Shown: positions 1-8,660, numbered from the stretch's first letter. The stretch: DNA of 64,000 bases from Streptomyces sp. 35G-GA-8 (GCF_023534745.1 NZ_JAMHJQ010000007.1:227144-291143), one strand, 5' to 3'. The notes: a model not told the origin generated them from the sequence alone. Numbers and translations are program-made.

Positions 1-2
1 AG

Positions 3-977
3 GCACGGCGCTGGCTGACCCGCGATGTCGAACAGGAGCTGCGGGCCGGACTGCTGAACGCCTACGGCGACGGTTACGAGACGGTGGTGCGCCGGATCGA
101 GGAGGACGGCTCGGGGACCGTCATCGTCGAACTGCTGCGGGACGGCGAGCCGGTGGCAGGCCGTGAGCAGCAGACCGGGCACGCGGCCGTCGCGACGATA
201 CTCGAAACGGAGCTGGGCATTGCGACGCCGTACGAGGAGCTGGCGGCGCGGGCCCTGCGCTGCGGTGACCCCGGCCGGGACGACTGGACGGAGTCGGTGT
301 CCGCGCTGTGGCGGCGCGGTGACGAGGAGACGTTCCAGGCCGCCGCCGCGTGGTGCGTGAGTGACGAGCCGCTGCGACGGGCCTTCGCCGCCGATGTGCT
401 GGCGCGGCTCGGCGCGGCGGACGGGGAGACCCCGTTCGCCGCCCGCGCGGTGCCCCTGCTGCGCGAACTGTCCCGGCGGGCCGTGGAACCGGAGCTGGTC
501 CGCGCGGTCGTGGTGGCCCTCGGCCAGTACGGCGACCCGGCCGCGCTCCCGGAGATCCTGCGCCACTCCGGCCATCCGGACTCCGGGGTACGGCGCCGGG
601 CGGCGCTCGCGCTGACCGGGCTCGTGCCGGGCGACGACCGCGACGCGCTATGGGCGCTGACGCTGCTGAGCAGGGACGCGGACGCGTCGGTCAGGGAACG
701 CGCGGTCGTGGCGCTGGCGGGCCTGGACGCGGACACGCGCGAGCTGCGCGAGGCGCTGGCGGCCCGGCTGAACGACCCGGAAGCGCATACGGCCGCCGAG
801 GCGGCCAAGGGGCTGGCGGCCCGCCGCGATCCGCGCGCGGTCGACGCGCTGGCCCGGATCCTCGGCGACGAGGACCCGGAGGGATACGCGCGCAGGACGG
901 CGCTGGAGGCCGTGCGGTACGTACCGCACGGACCGGAGCGACGGCGCCTGGAACGCACGCTCCCGCGCCGCCGCTGA
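3..977 (+). CDS. HEAT-repeat domain protein, 5' end outside window
   Basis: The frame is open from base 3 with no stop, so the gene starts before the window and the internal ATG at 84 is not its start. The visible 324 residues are alpha-helical and rich in Ala, Arg and Leu. From about residue 90 onward they fall into repeats of about 30 residues with the pattern ALxxLGDxRAVxxL, for example around DPRAVDALARILGDEDPE near the C-terminus; these are HEAT/armadillo-type repeats as in PBS-lyase HEAT proteins. Such repeats are protein-protein interaction scaffolds; the partner is not evident. It is followed by a 64-nt gap and then minus-strand genes, so it ends its transcription unit. The family assignment is good; the function is unknown. 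Confidence 0.75.
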   Translation, partial: ARRWLTRDVEQELRAGLLNAYGDGYETVVRRIEEDGSGTVIVELLRDGEPVAGREQQTGHAAVATILETELGIATPYEELAARALRCGDPGRDDWTESVSALWRRGDEETFQAAAAWCVSDEPLRRAFAADVLARLGAADGETPFAARAVPLLRELSRRAVEPELVRAVVVALGQYGDPAALPEILRHSGHPDSGVRRRAALALTGLVPGDDRDALWALTLLSRDADASVRERAVVALAGLDADTRELREALAARLNDPEAHTAAEAAKGLAARRDPRAVDALARILGDEDPEGYARRTALEAVRYVPHGPERRRLERTLPRRR

Positions 978-1041
978 GGCATGTCCGGAGGCAGGGCGCT
1001 TTCCAGGGGCGCTTTCCGGGGACGCTTTCCGGCGGCGCTTT

Positions 1042-1428
1042 TCAGCGGAGCCGGAGCACCCCGGGCGCCTCGTTCTCGATCAGTCGCACCAGTTCATCGA
1101 AGACGGTCGGGCCGCCACCGGCCAGGACGGCGTCCAACTGTCCTTGGACCGCGGCCCTGTTGGTGGGGTGCGCACGCTCCAGCCGCCGCTGGAGCGTACG
1201 CACGGTCTCTTCCCGGCCGAGCGCCCGGCGCGAGAGTTCGTGCCGGCGCCATTCGATGACGAAGTCGCCGTCGTCCGGCGTGCCGTACCCGCCGTGCAGA
1301 CAGTCGGCGAGCGCGTCGAGATTGGACCCGAAGTATCCGCCGGGCCCGTTCACGGCCTCGCCGATCACCTGCCAGAAGCGTTCGAGGCCGGTGACCTCCG
1401 CCCCATCGATCACATACGTCACCGTCAT
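1042..1428 (-). CDS. Barstar-family ribonuclease inhibitor
   Basis: A 128-residue acidic protein with the barstar signature near residues 30-60 (GYFGSNLDALADCLHGGYG followed by a FVIEW strand). Barstar binds the active site of barnase-type RNases one-to-one in the cytoplasm and blocks them until secretion. It lies 39 nt downstream of, and on the same strand as, a secreted RNase Sa-type enzyme, so the two form a toxin/inhibitor operon with the RNase first. Length is normal for actinobacterial barstar-like proteins, which are longer than the 90-residue Bacillus protein. The extended C-terminal region (residues 70-128) has no recognised motif. Confidence 0.88.
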   Translation of the reverse strand: MTVTYVIDGAEVTGLERFWQVIGEAVNGPGGYFGSNLDALADCLHGGYGTPDDGDFVIEWRRHELSRRALGREETVRTLQRRLERAHPTNRAAVQGQLDAVLAGGGPTVFDELVRLIENEAPGVLRLR

Positions 1429-1467
1429 GGGACGGAGGTTACCCTTCCGATTACGGTCGACGACCGG

Positions 1468-1857
1468 TCAGCAGCTGTAGTTGACGAGCGAGAACGACGC
1501 GTAGTGGTCGGCGGTGTAGTAGTCCTCGTTGGTCTTGTTGCCCGTCACGATGCGGCGCGCGCCGCGGGTCGAGGAGCCGGGCGTCTTGACGGTGTACTCG
1601 TGGTAGTAGCCGTTCGACTGGCTCGGCAGGATGCCTTCCCGGTTCTGGAAGACTCCACCGTCCTGCGGGTACGGGTAGGGCCCGCCCCGTTCGATGAGGT
1701 TGAGGGTGTCATGGGCCTGGACCGGCAGCCTGGAGTAGCAGATGCTGCCGACCGCGGTGGGGGCGGCGGAGGCGGTGGCGGTGACTCCGCCGACGAGGAG
1801 AGTCGAGGCCAGAGCGGCGATGCCACCGAGGGTGGCGATCCGTGGGGGAATTCGCAT
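1468..1857 (-). CDS. Secreted guanyl-specific ribonuclease, RNase Sa type
   Basis: A 129-residue precursor. Residues 1-31 are a Sec signal peptide (MRIPPR basic start, hydrophobic Ala/Leu/Val core, ASA-A cleavage site). The mature part closely resembles Streptomyces RNase Sa: DTLNLI, the PYPQDGGVFQNRE stretch, GYYHEYTVKTPG and EDYYTADHYASFS. The catalytic set of this family is present: Glu87 (in HEYTV), the Arg pair near 101-102 (RRIVTG) and His118 (DHYAS). Two Cys (40 and 129) match the single RNase Sa disulfide. The enzyme cleaves RNA 3' of guanosine outside the cell. The downstream barstar protects the producing cell. The ATG at 1857 is chosen because it gives the full signal peptide. Confidence 0.93.
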   Translation of the reverse strand: MRIPPRIATLGGIAALASTLLVGGVTATASAAPTAVGSICYSRLPVQAHDTLNLIERGGPYPYPQDGGVFQNREGILPSQSNGYYHEYTVKTPGSSTRGARRIVTGNKTNEDYYTADHYASFSLVNYSC

Positions 1858-1943
1858 GCCCCCATGATGACGCGCGTAGACGCGTACACGTCAATGCCAA
1901 CTCCATGGAATTTCCCGTACGTTAACCGGCCGGCTCGGGCCGA

Positions 1944-2402
1944 TCAGGAGCTTGTCTTGATGTTCTTCATGGTCAGGTGGGATTCGAGGCGCAGGACGCA
2001 GGGCAGGCCGCTGAGCTTGCCGGTGAGGAACGCCTCGTAGGCGGCGTGGTCGGCGACGGCGACGCGGACGAAGTAGTCGGGTCGGCCGAACATCCGGCGG
2101 AACTCGATGACCTCGTCGAAGGACGCCACGGTGTCCTCGAACTCCTCGAAGGTCTTACGGTCGTTGGCACTGACTTCGACATCGATGAGCACTTCCAGCC
2201 CGCGGCCGAGGGCTTCGGGGTCGACGACGGCCCGGTACCCCGTGATGACACCGGCTTCCTCCAGCCGCTTGACCCGGCGCAGGCACGGCGGCGGAGTCAG
2301 GCCCACCCGCTTGGCCAACTCGACGTTGGTCAGCCGTCCGTCCTGGCGCAGATGAAACAGAATTTCGCTGTCGATGCGGTCGACATGCACTTCATTGCCC
2401 AT
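1944..2402 (-). CDS. Lrp/AsnC-family transcriptional regulator
   Basis: 152 residues with the two-domain Lrp layout: an N-terminal winged helix-turn-helix (residues 6-60, containing IDSEILFHLRQDGRLT and NVELAKRVGLTPPPCLRRV) and a C-terminal ligand-binding/oligomerisation (RAM) domain (residues 70-150, with the FGRPDYFVRVAV strand). Lrp proteins respond to amino acids and often control adjacent transporters. It is divergent from azlCD with only 62 bp between the starts, so it very probably controls that branched-chain amino-acid exporter and itself. The effector is inferred, not shown. Confidence 0.92.
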   Translation of the reverse strand: MGNEVHVDRIDSEILFHLRQDGRLTNVELAKRVGLTPPPCLRRVKRLEEAGVITGYRAVVDPEALGRGLEVLIDVEVSANDRKTFEEFEDTVASFDEVIEFRRMFGRPDYFVRVAVADHAAYEAFLTGKLSGLPCVLRLESHLTMKNIKTSS

Positions 2403-2422
2403 AGTCAGATTCTAGAGCCACT

Positions 2423-2458
2423 ATCGGCAACCATATAAGGCCGATTCTTTTCTAATAT
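2423..2458. promoter_or_regulatory. Divergent lrp/azlC control region with inverted repeat
   Basis: The 62-bp gap between the Lrp gene and azlC contains the inverted repeat ATCGGC (2423-2428) / GCCGAT (2440-2445) around an 11-nt AT-rich centre. A good -10 box TAATAT lies at 2453-2458, only 6 nt before the azlC ATG at 2465. No Shine-Dalgarno sequence is visible for azlC, so it is probably leaderless. The inverted repeat sits where the azlC -35 region would fall, a sensible place for Lrp binding. Confidence 0.5.
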
Positions 2459-2464
2459 TTCCAC

Positions 2465-3197
<733 letters not shown>

Positions 3198-3205
<8 letters not shown>

Positions 3206-3527
3206 CACCCCCTATCTGATCGCCGCGGTCGCCGTCTCCGCCGCCATCACCTGGGCCCTGCGCGCCCTGCCCTTCGCGGCCCTGTCCCGGCTGCGCGCGA
3301 GTGGCACCGTCCAGTACCTCAGCACCCGGATGCCGGCCGGCATCATGGTGATCCTGCTCGTCTACTGCCTGCGCGATCTCCCCCTGACCGCATCACGGGC
3401 CATCGCCCCGCTGGTGGCCCTGGGCGTCACCGTCGGCCTGCATCTGTGGCGACGCGACGCCCTGCTGAGCATCCTCGGTGGCACCGCGGTCCATGTGGTC
3501 CTCGCCAGCACCCTCTTCGCGCCCTGA
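3198..3527 (+). CDS. azlD: AzlD-family small exporter subunit
   Basis: 109 residues with four hydrophobic segments and the usual AzlD start (YLIAAVAVSAAITWALRALPF) and STRMPAGIMVILLVYCLRDL region. AzlD/YgaH proteins are the small partner of AzlC and are required for export. The gene starts inside the last codons of azlC (8-nt overlap) and is followed by a strong hairpin, so the azlCD operon ends here. Confidence 0.92.
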
Positions 3528-3558
3528 CGGGGGGGCCGTCGCCGGTCCTGCGGACGCG

Positions 3559-3599
3559 CGGAAGCCCGGCGTCGCGCCGAGCGCGTCACCGGGCTTCCG
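3559..3599. terminator. Bidirectional hairpin between azlD and the helicase
   Basis: Perfect 11-bp arms CGGAAGCCCGG (3559-3569) and CCGGGCTTCCG (3589-3599) enclose a 19-nt loop. The hairpin lies between the convergent ends of azlD (plus) and the DEAD-box helicase (minus). On the plus strand it is followed by TTTCCCG. Streptomyces terminators commonly lack long U-runs, so a bidirectional terminator is the likeliest role. Confidence 0.7.
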
Positions 3600-3617
3600 T
3601 TTCCCGTCCGTTGAAAC

Positions 3618-5171
3618 TCAGGCGGCGGTGCGGCGTCCGCCGTCGGCGCCGCGGTCCGGACGGCCGCGACGGCCCCGGCTGCCGCGCGAGGCCCCGCCGA
3701 GACGGGCCCCGCCGCCCCCGGTGGCCGAGCCCCCGCCGGCGCCCCCGCCGGTGTTCTTCCTGGCCGGGCGCGACGCGCGCGTCTTCGGCTTCGCCTGGAC
3801 GGGCTGCTGCTGCGGCACCTCGATGGTGACGGCCACCCCCGAGGGCACCCGCGCGCCGGTGAGCGTCGCCAGCTCCTCGTCCGTGGACTTGATCCGCGCG
3901 GACCGGGGAGCGATACCCGCGTCCGACATCAGCCGGGTCATCTCGCGCCGCTGCTCGGGCAGTACGAGCGTCACGACACTGCCGGACTCCCCCGCCCTGG
4001 CGGTGCGCCCGCCGCGGTGCAGATAGTCCTTGTGGTCGACCGGCGGGTCCACGTTCACGACCAGGTCGAGATCGTCGACATGGATGCCGCGCGCCGCGAC
4101 ATTCGTCGCGACGAGGCAGGTGACCAGCCCCGTCTTGAACTGTTCCAGCGTCCGGTTGCGCTGCGGCTGCGAACGGCCGCCGTGCAGCCCCGAGGCCCGC
4201 ACACCGCTCGCCAGCAGCCGCTTGACCAGCCGGTCCACCGATCGCTTGGTGTCCAGGAAGAGCAGCACCCGGCCGTCGCGCGCCGCGATCCGCGTGGTGA
4301 CTTCCTTCTTGTCCGTCTCGTCCAGGACGTAGAGCACATGGTGCTCCATCGTCGTCACCGCGCCCTGCGAAGGATCGACGGAGTGCACGACCGGGTCCGT
4401 CAGATACTGCCGCACGAGCCGGTCGATGTTCTTGTCCAGCGTTGCCGAGAACAGCATCCGCTGGCCGTCCGGCTCGACCTGCTTGAGCAGCGCGGTGACC
4501 TGCGGCATGAAGCCCATGTCGGCCATCTGGTCGGCCTCGTCGAGCACGGTGATCGACACCTGGTCGAGCCGGCAGTCGCCGCGCTCGATGAGGTCCTTCA
4601 GCCGCCCGGGGGTCGCGACGAGCACTTCGGCGCCGCGCCGCAGCGAACTCGCCTGCTTGCCGATCGAGAGCCCGCCGACGACTGTCGTCAGCTTCAGATT
4701 GACGGCGGTGGCGTATGGGGTGAGCGCGTCGGTCACCTGCTGCGCCAGCTCACGCGTGGGTACGAGCACCAGCGCGAGCGGGGCGCGCGGCTCGGCGCGC
4801 CGGCCGGCCGTACGGGCGAGCAGCGCCAGCCCGAAGGCGAGCGTCTTGCCGGAGCCGGTACGTCCACGGCCCAGGATGTCGCGGCCCGCGAGGGAGTTGG
4901 GGAGAGTCGCCCCCTGGATGGGGAACGGCGTGGTCACCCCCTGGGCGGTGAGTGTCTTGAGCAGTCCCGCGGGCATGTCCAGCTCGTCGAACGCCTCGAC
5001 GGCCGGCAGCGCGGGGGTAAGGGTCTCCGGCAGCGTGAACTCCTGCGGGCGCGCGGCGGGGCGGCGGGCGGCCTGCCTCGCCAAGCCCTTCGCGGGCGCC
5101 TTGGCGCGGGAGTTCACCGGGCGCTTGCCGGCGGGGCGGGCAGCGCGAGCCGGGCGTTCGGATCGAGTCAT
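3618..5171 (-). CDS. DEAD-box ATP-dependent RNA helicase
   Basis: 517 residues. A basic, disordered N-terminus (residues 1-42, rich in Arg/Ala/Lys) precedes the RecA-like core. Visible motifs: Q motif (TPFPIQ, about 81-86), Walker A (GRTGSGKT, 103-110), PTRELAQQ, TPGRLKDL, LDEADQM (motif II), LFSATLD (III), the ARGIHVDDLDLVVN region (V) and HRGGRTARAG (VI). The C-terminal 80 residues are Gly/Arg-rich, typical of RhlE/CsdA-like proteins that bind RNA. It unwinds RNA duplexes in mRNA turnover or ribosome assembly. It sits directly downstream of a cold-shock gene on the same strand (106-nt gap), the usual Streptomyces pairing, which suggests a cold-adaptation role. The upstream in-frame GTG at 5363 is rejected because it would overlap the cold-shock gene; the ATG at 5171 is used. 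Confidence 0.93.
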   Translation of the reverse strand: MTRSERPARAARPAGKRPVNSRAKAPAKGLARQAARRPAARPQEFTLPETLTPALPAVEAFDELDMPAGLLKTLTAQGVTTPFPIQGATLPNSLAGRDILGRGRTGSGKTLAFGLALLARTAGRRAEPRAPLALVLVPTRELAQQVTDALTPYATAVNLKLTTVVGGLSIGKQASSLRRGAEVLVATPGRLKDLIERGDCRLDQVSITVLDEADQMADMGFMPQVTALLKQVEPDGQRMLFSATLDKNIDRLVRQYLTDPVVHSVDPSQGAVTTMEHHVLYVLDETDKKEVTTRIAARDGRVLLFLDTKRSVDRLVKRLLASGVRASGLHGGRSQPQRNRTLEQFKTGLVTCLVATNVAARGIHVDDLDLVVNVDPPVDHKDYLHRGGRTARAGESGSVVTLVLPEQRREMTRLMSDAGIAPRSARIKSTDEELATLTGARVPSGVAVTIEVPQQQPVQAKPKTRASRPARKNTGGGAGGGSATGGGGARLGGASRGSRGRRGRPDRGADGGRRTAA

Positions 5172-5277
5172 TCGGGAAAAGCCTTCCTGGGCCTGAGAAC
5201 AGCGGCCTGAGAACAGCGCGAGCCGGGACCCGCACCTGCACGGTGCGGGCCCCGGCTGCGAGGTACACGTCCGGGAA

Positions 5278-5481
5278 TTAGGCCGGGACGATGTTCTCCG
5301 CCTGCGGGCCCTTCTGGCCCTGCGTGACGTCGAACGAGACCTTCTGGCCCTCCTGGAGCTCACGGAAGCCCTGGGTGGCGATGTTCGAGTAGTGGGCGAA
5401 GACGTCGGCGCCGCCGCCGTCCTGCTCGATGAAGCCGAAGCCCTTTTCCGAGTTGAACCACTTCACGGTGCCAGTAGCCAT
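5278..5481 (-). CDS. CspA-family cold-shock protein
   Basis: 67 residues, one complete cold-shock domain starting [12 protein letters not shown]1 (KGFGFIEQ) and RNP2 (DVFAHYS) aromatic residues are intact, and it ends in the usual QAENIVPA tail. It is a cytoplasmic single-stranded nucleic-acid chaperone. The ATG at 5481 is preceded by AGGAGAATGAC, a strong ribosome binding site. A long leader with a hairpin lies upstream, and a helicase gene follows on the same strand. Confidence 0.96.
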   Translation of the reverse strand: MATGTVKWFNSEKGFGFIEQDGGGADVFAHYSNIATQGFRELQEGQKVSFDVTQGQKGPQAENIVPA

Positions 5482-5568
5482 GTCATTCTCCTAAAACAGG
5501 TGCAGAGCCGGAAATCCGCACTTTACGGATTCCTCGTCGCCGCATTGAGCCCCATCCGGAGAAGCCGG

Positions 5569-5652
5569 CAAAAACAATAATGCGCCTGAGGAACATTCCC
5601 GTCAGGCGCACATAAAGTTCATGGGTACCAAAACTGCAACGCGGTCAGCCTA
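5569..5652 (-). promoter_or_regulatory. Cold-shock gene leader: -10 box and terminator-like hairpin
   Basis: On the minus strand a TAGGCT -10 box (5652-5647) would start RNA about 158 nt before the cold-shock ATG. Within that leader, 9-bp perfect arms TGCGCCTGA (5610-5602 read on the minus strand) and TCAGGCGCA (5589-5581) enclose a 12-nt loop and are followed at once by TTATTGTTTTTG (5580-5569). Hairpin plus U-rich tract is the signature of an intrinsic terminator. It may end transcription from the upstream flavin-enzyme gene (stop at 5699), or act as an attenuator in the cold-shock leader. The -35 element is weak. Confidence 0.55.
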
Positions 5653-5698
5653 GCACGCCCGCGCACCGGCGTGACGATCAGGCGCACCCGCGTGACGA

Positions 5699-6202
5699 TC
5701 ACCCGTGATCCTCGCGCGGCGGGTCCTCGCCGGAGCCGCGCCGTACCGTGCGCAGCGGCCGATCCGGCCGCCAGACCTGTACGACCAGGTCTTCTCCGTC
5801 GAGTCCGGTCCGCACCACCTCGCCGAGATCCACCTGAAAGAGGTGAAACGGAAGCGGAGGTTCGACCTCCGCGGCGAACCGTACGAGCGTTTCCTGGTCC
5901 GTGACCTCGATCGCCCGTCCGGCGACCCTGACGTCCCCGTCCGCCATCTCGGCACCCTCCCCCGGATTCGCGTGCACGGCGAAGCGCGGGTCACGCCGCA
6001 GGTCCAGCGCCTTCCGGGAATTCGGCATCATGCCGAGCCACAACTCCCCGAATTTGAAGGAGACTTCGAGCCCTGTCACGCGCGGGGAGCCGTCCTTGCG
6101 GAGCGTGGCCAGGACATGGTGGGTGTGCTTCTCGAATCGCCGCTGAACGGTCTCGGCGAAGCGCGGCTCCGCCGAGACGAAATCGGCCCAGGTGAATGTC
6201 AT
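5699..6202 (-). CDS. Pyridoxamine 5'-phosphate oxidase-like flavin/F420-binding protein
   Basis: 167 residues with the split-barrel fold of the PPOX/FDOR family: an N-terminal HTHHVLATLRKDGSPRVTG strand pair (around residues 28-47), the LWLGMMPNSRKALDLRRDPRFAVH block, then DVRVAGRAIEV. Family members bind FMN or F420 and reduce small molecules, or act as stress-related flavoproteins; the substrate here cannot be predicted. The ATG at 6202 (MTFTWADF) is preferred over the in-frame GTG at 6217, although neither has a strong ribosome binding site. The 3' end contains a 21-bp-spaced direct repeat CGTGACGATCA (5670-5680 and 5691-5701). Confidence 0.82.
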   Translation of the reverse strand: MTFTWADFVSAEPRFAETVQRRFEKHTHHVLATLRKDGSPRVTGLEVSFKFGELWLGMMPNSRKALDLRRDPRFAVHANPGEGAEMADGDVRVAGRAIEVTDQETLVRFAAEVEPPLPFHLFQVDLGEVVRTGLDGEDLVVQVWRPDRPLRTVRRGSGEDPPREDHG

Positions 6203-6253
6203 GCGTCCAGCCAACACGGGATACCGGACACCTTCTGTCGCCTTTTACGGCCC

Positions 6254-6688
6254 TTACGGCTCCGGGATCTCTGTCGGCCGGGGGGCGAGGCGGGCGCTCA
6301 GGGCCTCGATGTCGGGGACGAACCAGAGCTGTGTGCCGCGGTTGCTCTCGCGAACGAAGTCCCGTAGCGCGGCACTGCCGGCCGTGTGCCGCGCGATGTC
6401 GCCGACGACGGCGACGCGCAGCCGGTAGTTGACGAACTTCTGGACGATGTCACCGGCGACGCGGGTGCTCAGTTGGAAGAAGGCGTCCTCGAACCGGCCG
6501 GCCGGGATGACGACCCAGGCGGCACCGAGGGAGAACGCGTCACCGATGAGGTCGAGCGCCTCACGCTCACCGCGCAGCGGCTCACCGTCGGACGGACAGA
6601 GGAGAACGGGTATGCCGTGGAGGTGCTGGAGGGCCTGGGGGGCTTGAGGGGTCTCGGTGGCCTGAGGGGTCTCGGTGGGTTCTGGCAT
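6254..6688 (-). CDS. DUF4180 domain protein
   Basis: 144 residues. A repetitive leader (residues 1-22, copies of TPQA/TETPQA) precedes a DUF4180-like core: a strand plus LCPSDGEPLRGEREALDLIGDAF, the AAWVVIPAGRFEDAFFQLSTRVAGDIVQKFVNYRLRVAVVGD-type segment, and an FVRESNRGTQLWFVPD end. The core resembles STAS-like alpha/beta proteins; biochemical function is unknown. It is the second gene after an excisionase-type helix-turn-helix protein (27-nt gap). These two families are frequent neighbours in actinobacteria, so they probably act together. Confidence 0.8.
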   Translation of the reverse strand: MPEPTETPQATETPQAPQALQHLHGIPVLLCPSDGEPLRGEREALDLIGDAFSLGAAWVVIPAGRFEDAFFQLSTRVAGDIVQKFVNYRLRVAVVGDIARHTAGSAALRDFVRESNRGTQLWFVPDIEALSARLAPRPTEIPEP

Positions 6689-6715
6689 CTCCGGCTTCCT
6701 GTTCGTTCCGGCCGT

Positions 6716-7162
6716 TCATTCCGGTTGCCCGATCAGGGCGTTGATGATCTTGAGCAGTTCGGCGGTGCTCTCCAGGCCGCCCAGGATGATGACCTTCAGC
6801 ACGGCCCGTTCCTCGTCGTAGACGGTCTCCACCCGCAGGCGTTCCCCGCCGTCCTGGCCGTGGGCGATGGCGGCCATGACCGTGTTCGTCAGACGGATGG
6901 CCGCCTCGGGGCCGATCTCGTCGATCCGGGCGATGACGGATGCCTCGGCATGGCGCCCGCCCCGGCGGGCTGAGGGCACGGAAGCGGGGGAAGAGGGCGC
7001 CGTACGGCCGGTGAACGCCTCCAGATCCTCGCGCGCGATCCGGTACTGCTTGCCGATACGGGTCGCCTTCAGCCGGCCGTCCCGTACATAACCGCGCACC
7101 GTCCGCACATGGAGATCCAGCAGCTCCGCCACCTGATCCACCGAGTAGTACTGCTGTGGCAC
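6716..7162 (-). CDS. Excisionase/MerR-type helix-turn-helix regulator
   Basis: 148 residues. The N-terminal 60 residues are a winged helix of the SinR/excisionase (HTH_17) type: YYSVDQVAELLDLHVRTVRGYVRDGRLKATRIGKQYRIAREDLEAF. The C-terminal half (about 75-148) is a beta-rich domain of unknown ligand (MAAIAHGQDGGERLRVETV region). The start is the GTG at 7162, with GAAGGAAG about 9 nt upstream. It forms an operon with the DUF4180 gene. TAGGGAT-containing repeats lie in its promoter, suggesting autoregulation. Confidence 0.85.
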   Translation of the reverse strand: MPQQYYSVDQVAELLDLHVRTVRGYVRDGRLKATRIGKQYRIAREDLEAFTGRTAPSSPASVPSARRGGRHAEASVIARIDEIGPEAAIRLTNTVMAAIAHGQDGGERLRVETVYDEERAVLKVIILGGLESTAELLKIINALIGQPE

Positions 7163-7184
7163 CGCTTTCGCTTCCTTCTGAATA

Positions 7185-7243
7185 CATCCCTATCACTCCC
7201 TATGCTAGCACCCCATGAGGAAGTTCAGGGAAGGATAGGGATG
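7185..7243. promoter_or_regulatory. Inverted CATCCCTATC repeat upstream of the excisionase-type regulator
   Basis: CATCCCTATC (7185-7194) and its reverse complement GATAGGGATG (7234-7243) flank a 39-bp core that also holds CTCCCTAT (7197-7204) and, on the minus strand, a possible TAGCAT -10 box (7209-7204). The arrangement lies 23-81 bp upstream of the regulator start and looks like a paired operator for autoregulation. Confidence 0.45.
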
Positions 7244-7415
7244 GGTGGCCTAACGTACCGGTGCCGATCGGATCGCGAGTGTGGCCGGTCGGACGGCGGG
7301 CCTGGCCGGTCGGCCGATGCGTCGGTACGGGACCGGCACCTAGCGTCGCTCACGGATCAGATACCGCACCGGCCGGCGTCGGCGCCGACCACCCGTACCC
7401 GAGGGGAACCGTCCG

Positions 7416-8660
7416 ATGGAGAACGACACCGTGAACCAAGCGCCCGCCGATCCCGAGCGAACCGCCGCGGAAAGCCCTTGGTTCGACACGGAGTTCGGGT
7501 TCGACGTCATCGAACTTCTCGCGGAAGTGCTGGTCTCCGCGGTCAAGGGCGAATCGCGGACCGTCGGCACGGAGGACCTGCTCTCCGCCCTGGTACTGGG
7601 TGACTCGGCGGCCGGCGAGGCGATCGCGCCCGGCATGCGCAACGCCGGCGGACTGAGCGGAATGATCCGCGGCCGGGCGGGGAGCGCATGGGCGAGCGAC
7701 GACCAGGACGACGAGACGCCGGGCGAAGCCGCCGATGAGTTCGAGGTCACCGCCGCGTGGCGGCTGGCGCGGTGGCAGGCCGCACACGGCCTCCGCAAGA
7801 AGTTCCCGGAGGGCGTCCCGGAGTGGCCGGAGCCGTCCGGGGCGCTGCGCGCCTGCCTGTTCCTCGCTCTCGGGCTGACCCGCCGGGAGGGAGCGCAGGA
7901 GGTGTATGTGCGGCATGTGGCCCGTGCCTTGCTGGACCTCCCCAGCACCAGGGCCCGGGAAGCGTACGCACTGAGGCGGCTGGACCAGACCGCCGCGTAC
8001 GCCGCGCTGGACGCGCTGGACGCCCGGGACACCCCGGCCGCGCCCGCGTCCGACCGGCCCCGTTCCCCCTCGGTCACCGTCCTGGTCCGCGCCGGGCTGC
8101 TGGAGGACCGGAGCAACTGGCTGGCGCGCAAGATGATGTCGTGGACGTGCCTGCACCCCGGCGACGGCACGCTCGTCCTCTTCGCGGTGAGGGTCGAGTC
8201 CAACCGCCGGGCCCTGCGGTCCGGACGGGGCACGGTGGAACCGATCGACCAGTTGCTCGCCATCCTGGCCCTGGACCGCGCGCTGTCCTCCGCCGGACGG
8301 ACGCTGCCGGACGAGGTCGCGGCCGTCAACGAGGCCGCGAATCTGCTGCGTACGCACGGAGTACGGCCGGGCGTGCCGGCCCTGTCGGCCGTCTCGGCCC
8401 TCGCCTTGTCCCCCGTGTCCGAGGTGACCGATGAGGTGGAGCTCTCCCCCGCCGCCGAGCGGACCTTGGCCTCGGCACGGCTCCTCGCGGCCGAGCACCA
8501 CGCGTCCTCGGCCGGAACGGTGCATCTCCTGACCGCACTTCTCGACGACGCGGCGGACGGCGAGGAGACAGAGGAGACACCGGTCCGCCAGTGGCTGCGG
8601 GACCGGAGTGTGGACGTCGACGCGCTGAGGGCGGATCTGACTCCGCGACTGTCCGCGTGA
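7416..8660 (+). CDS. Clp N-domain-like repeat protein without ATPase
   Basis: 414 residues; ATG at 7416 with GAGGGG 9 nt upstream. The protein contains helical stretches resembling the double Clp-N (ClpA/ClpC amino-terminal) substrate-binding module: residues about 45-70 (VGTEDLLSALVLGDSAAGEAI), about 165-180 (VRHVARALLDLPSTRAREA) and the C-terminal LASARLLAAEHHASSAGTVHLLTALLDD (about 350-380). No Walker A/B motif is present, so it is not a Clp ATPase. It may be an adaptor or a stress-sensing protein. It is followed 125 nt later by a sensor kinase on the same strand. Assignment rests on motif resemblance only. Confidence 0.6.
   Translation: MENDTVNQAPADPERTAAESPWFDTEFGFDVIELLAEVLVSAVKGESRTVGTEDLLSALVLGDSAAGEAIAPGMRNAGGLSGMIRGRAGSAWASDDQDDETPGEAADEFEVTAAWRLARWQAAHGLRKKFPEGVPEWPEPSGALRACLFLALGLTRREGAQEVYVRHVARALLDLPSTRAREAYALRRLDQTAAYAALDALDARDTPAAPASDRPRSPSVTVLVRAGLLEDRSNWLARKMMSWTCLHPGDGTLVLFAVRVESNRRALRSGRGTVEPIDQLLAILALDRALSSAGRTLPDEVAAVNEAANLLRTHGVRPGVPALSAVSALALSPVSEVTDEVELSPAAERTLASARLLAAEHHASSAGTVHLLTALLDDAADGEETEETPVRQWLRDRSVDVDALRADLTPRLSA

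Noticed and set aside
5171-5363. Longer N-terminus for the DEAD-box helicase
   Set aside because: It would overlap the cold-shock gene and is an Arg/Ser repeat without conservation.
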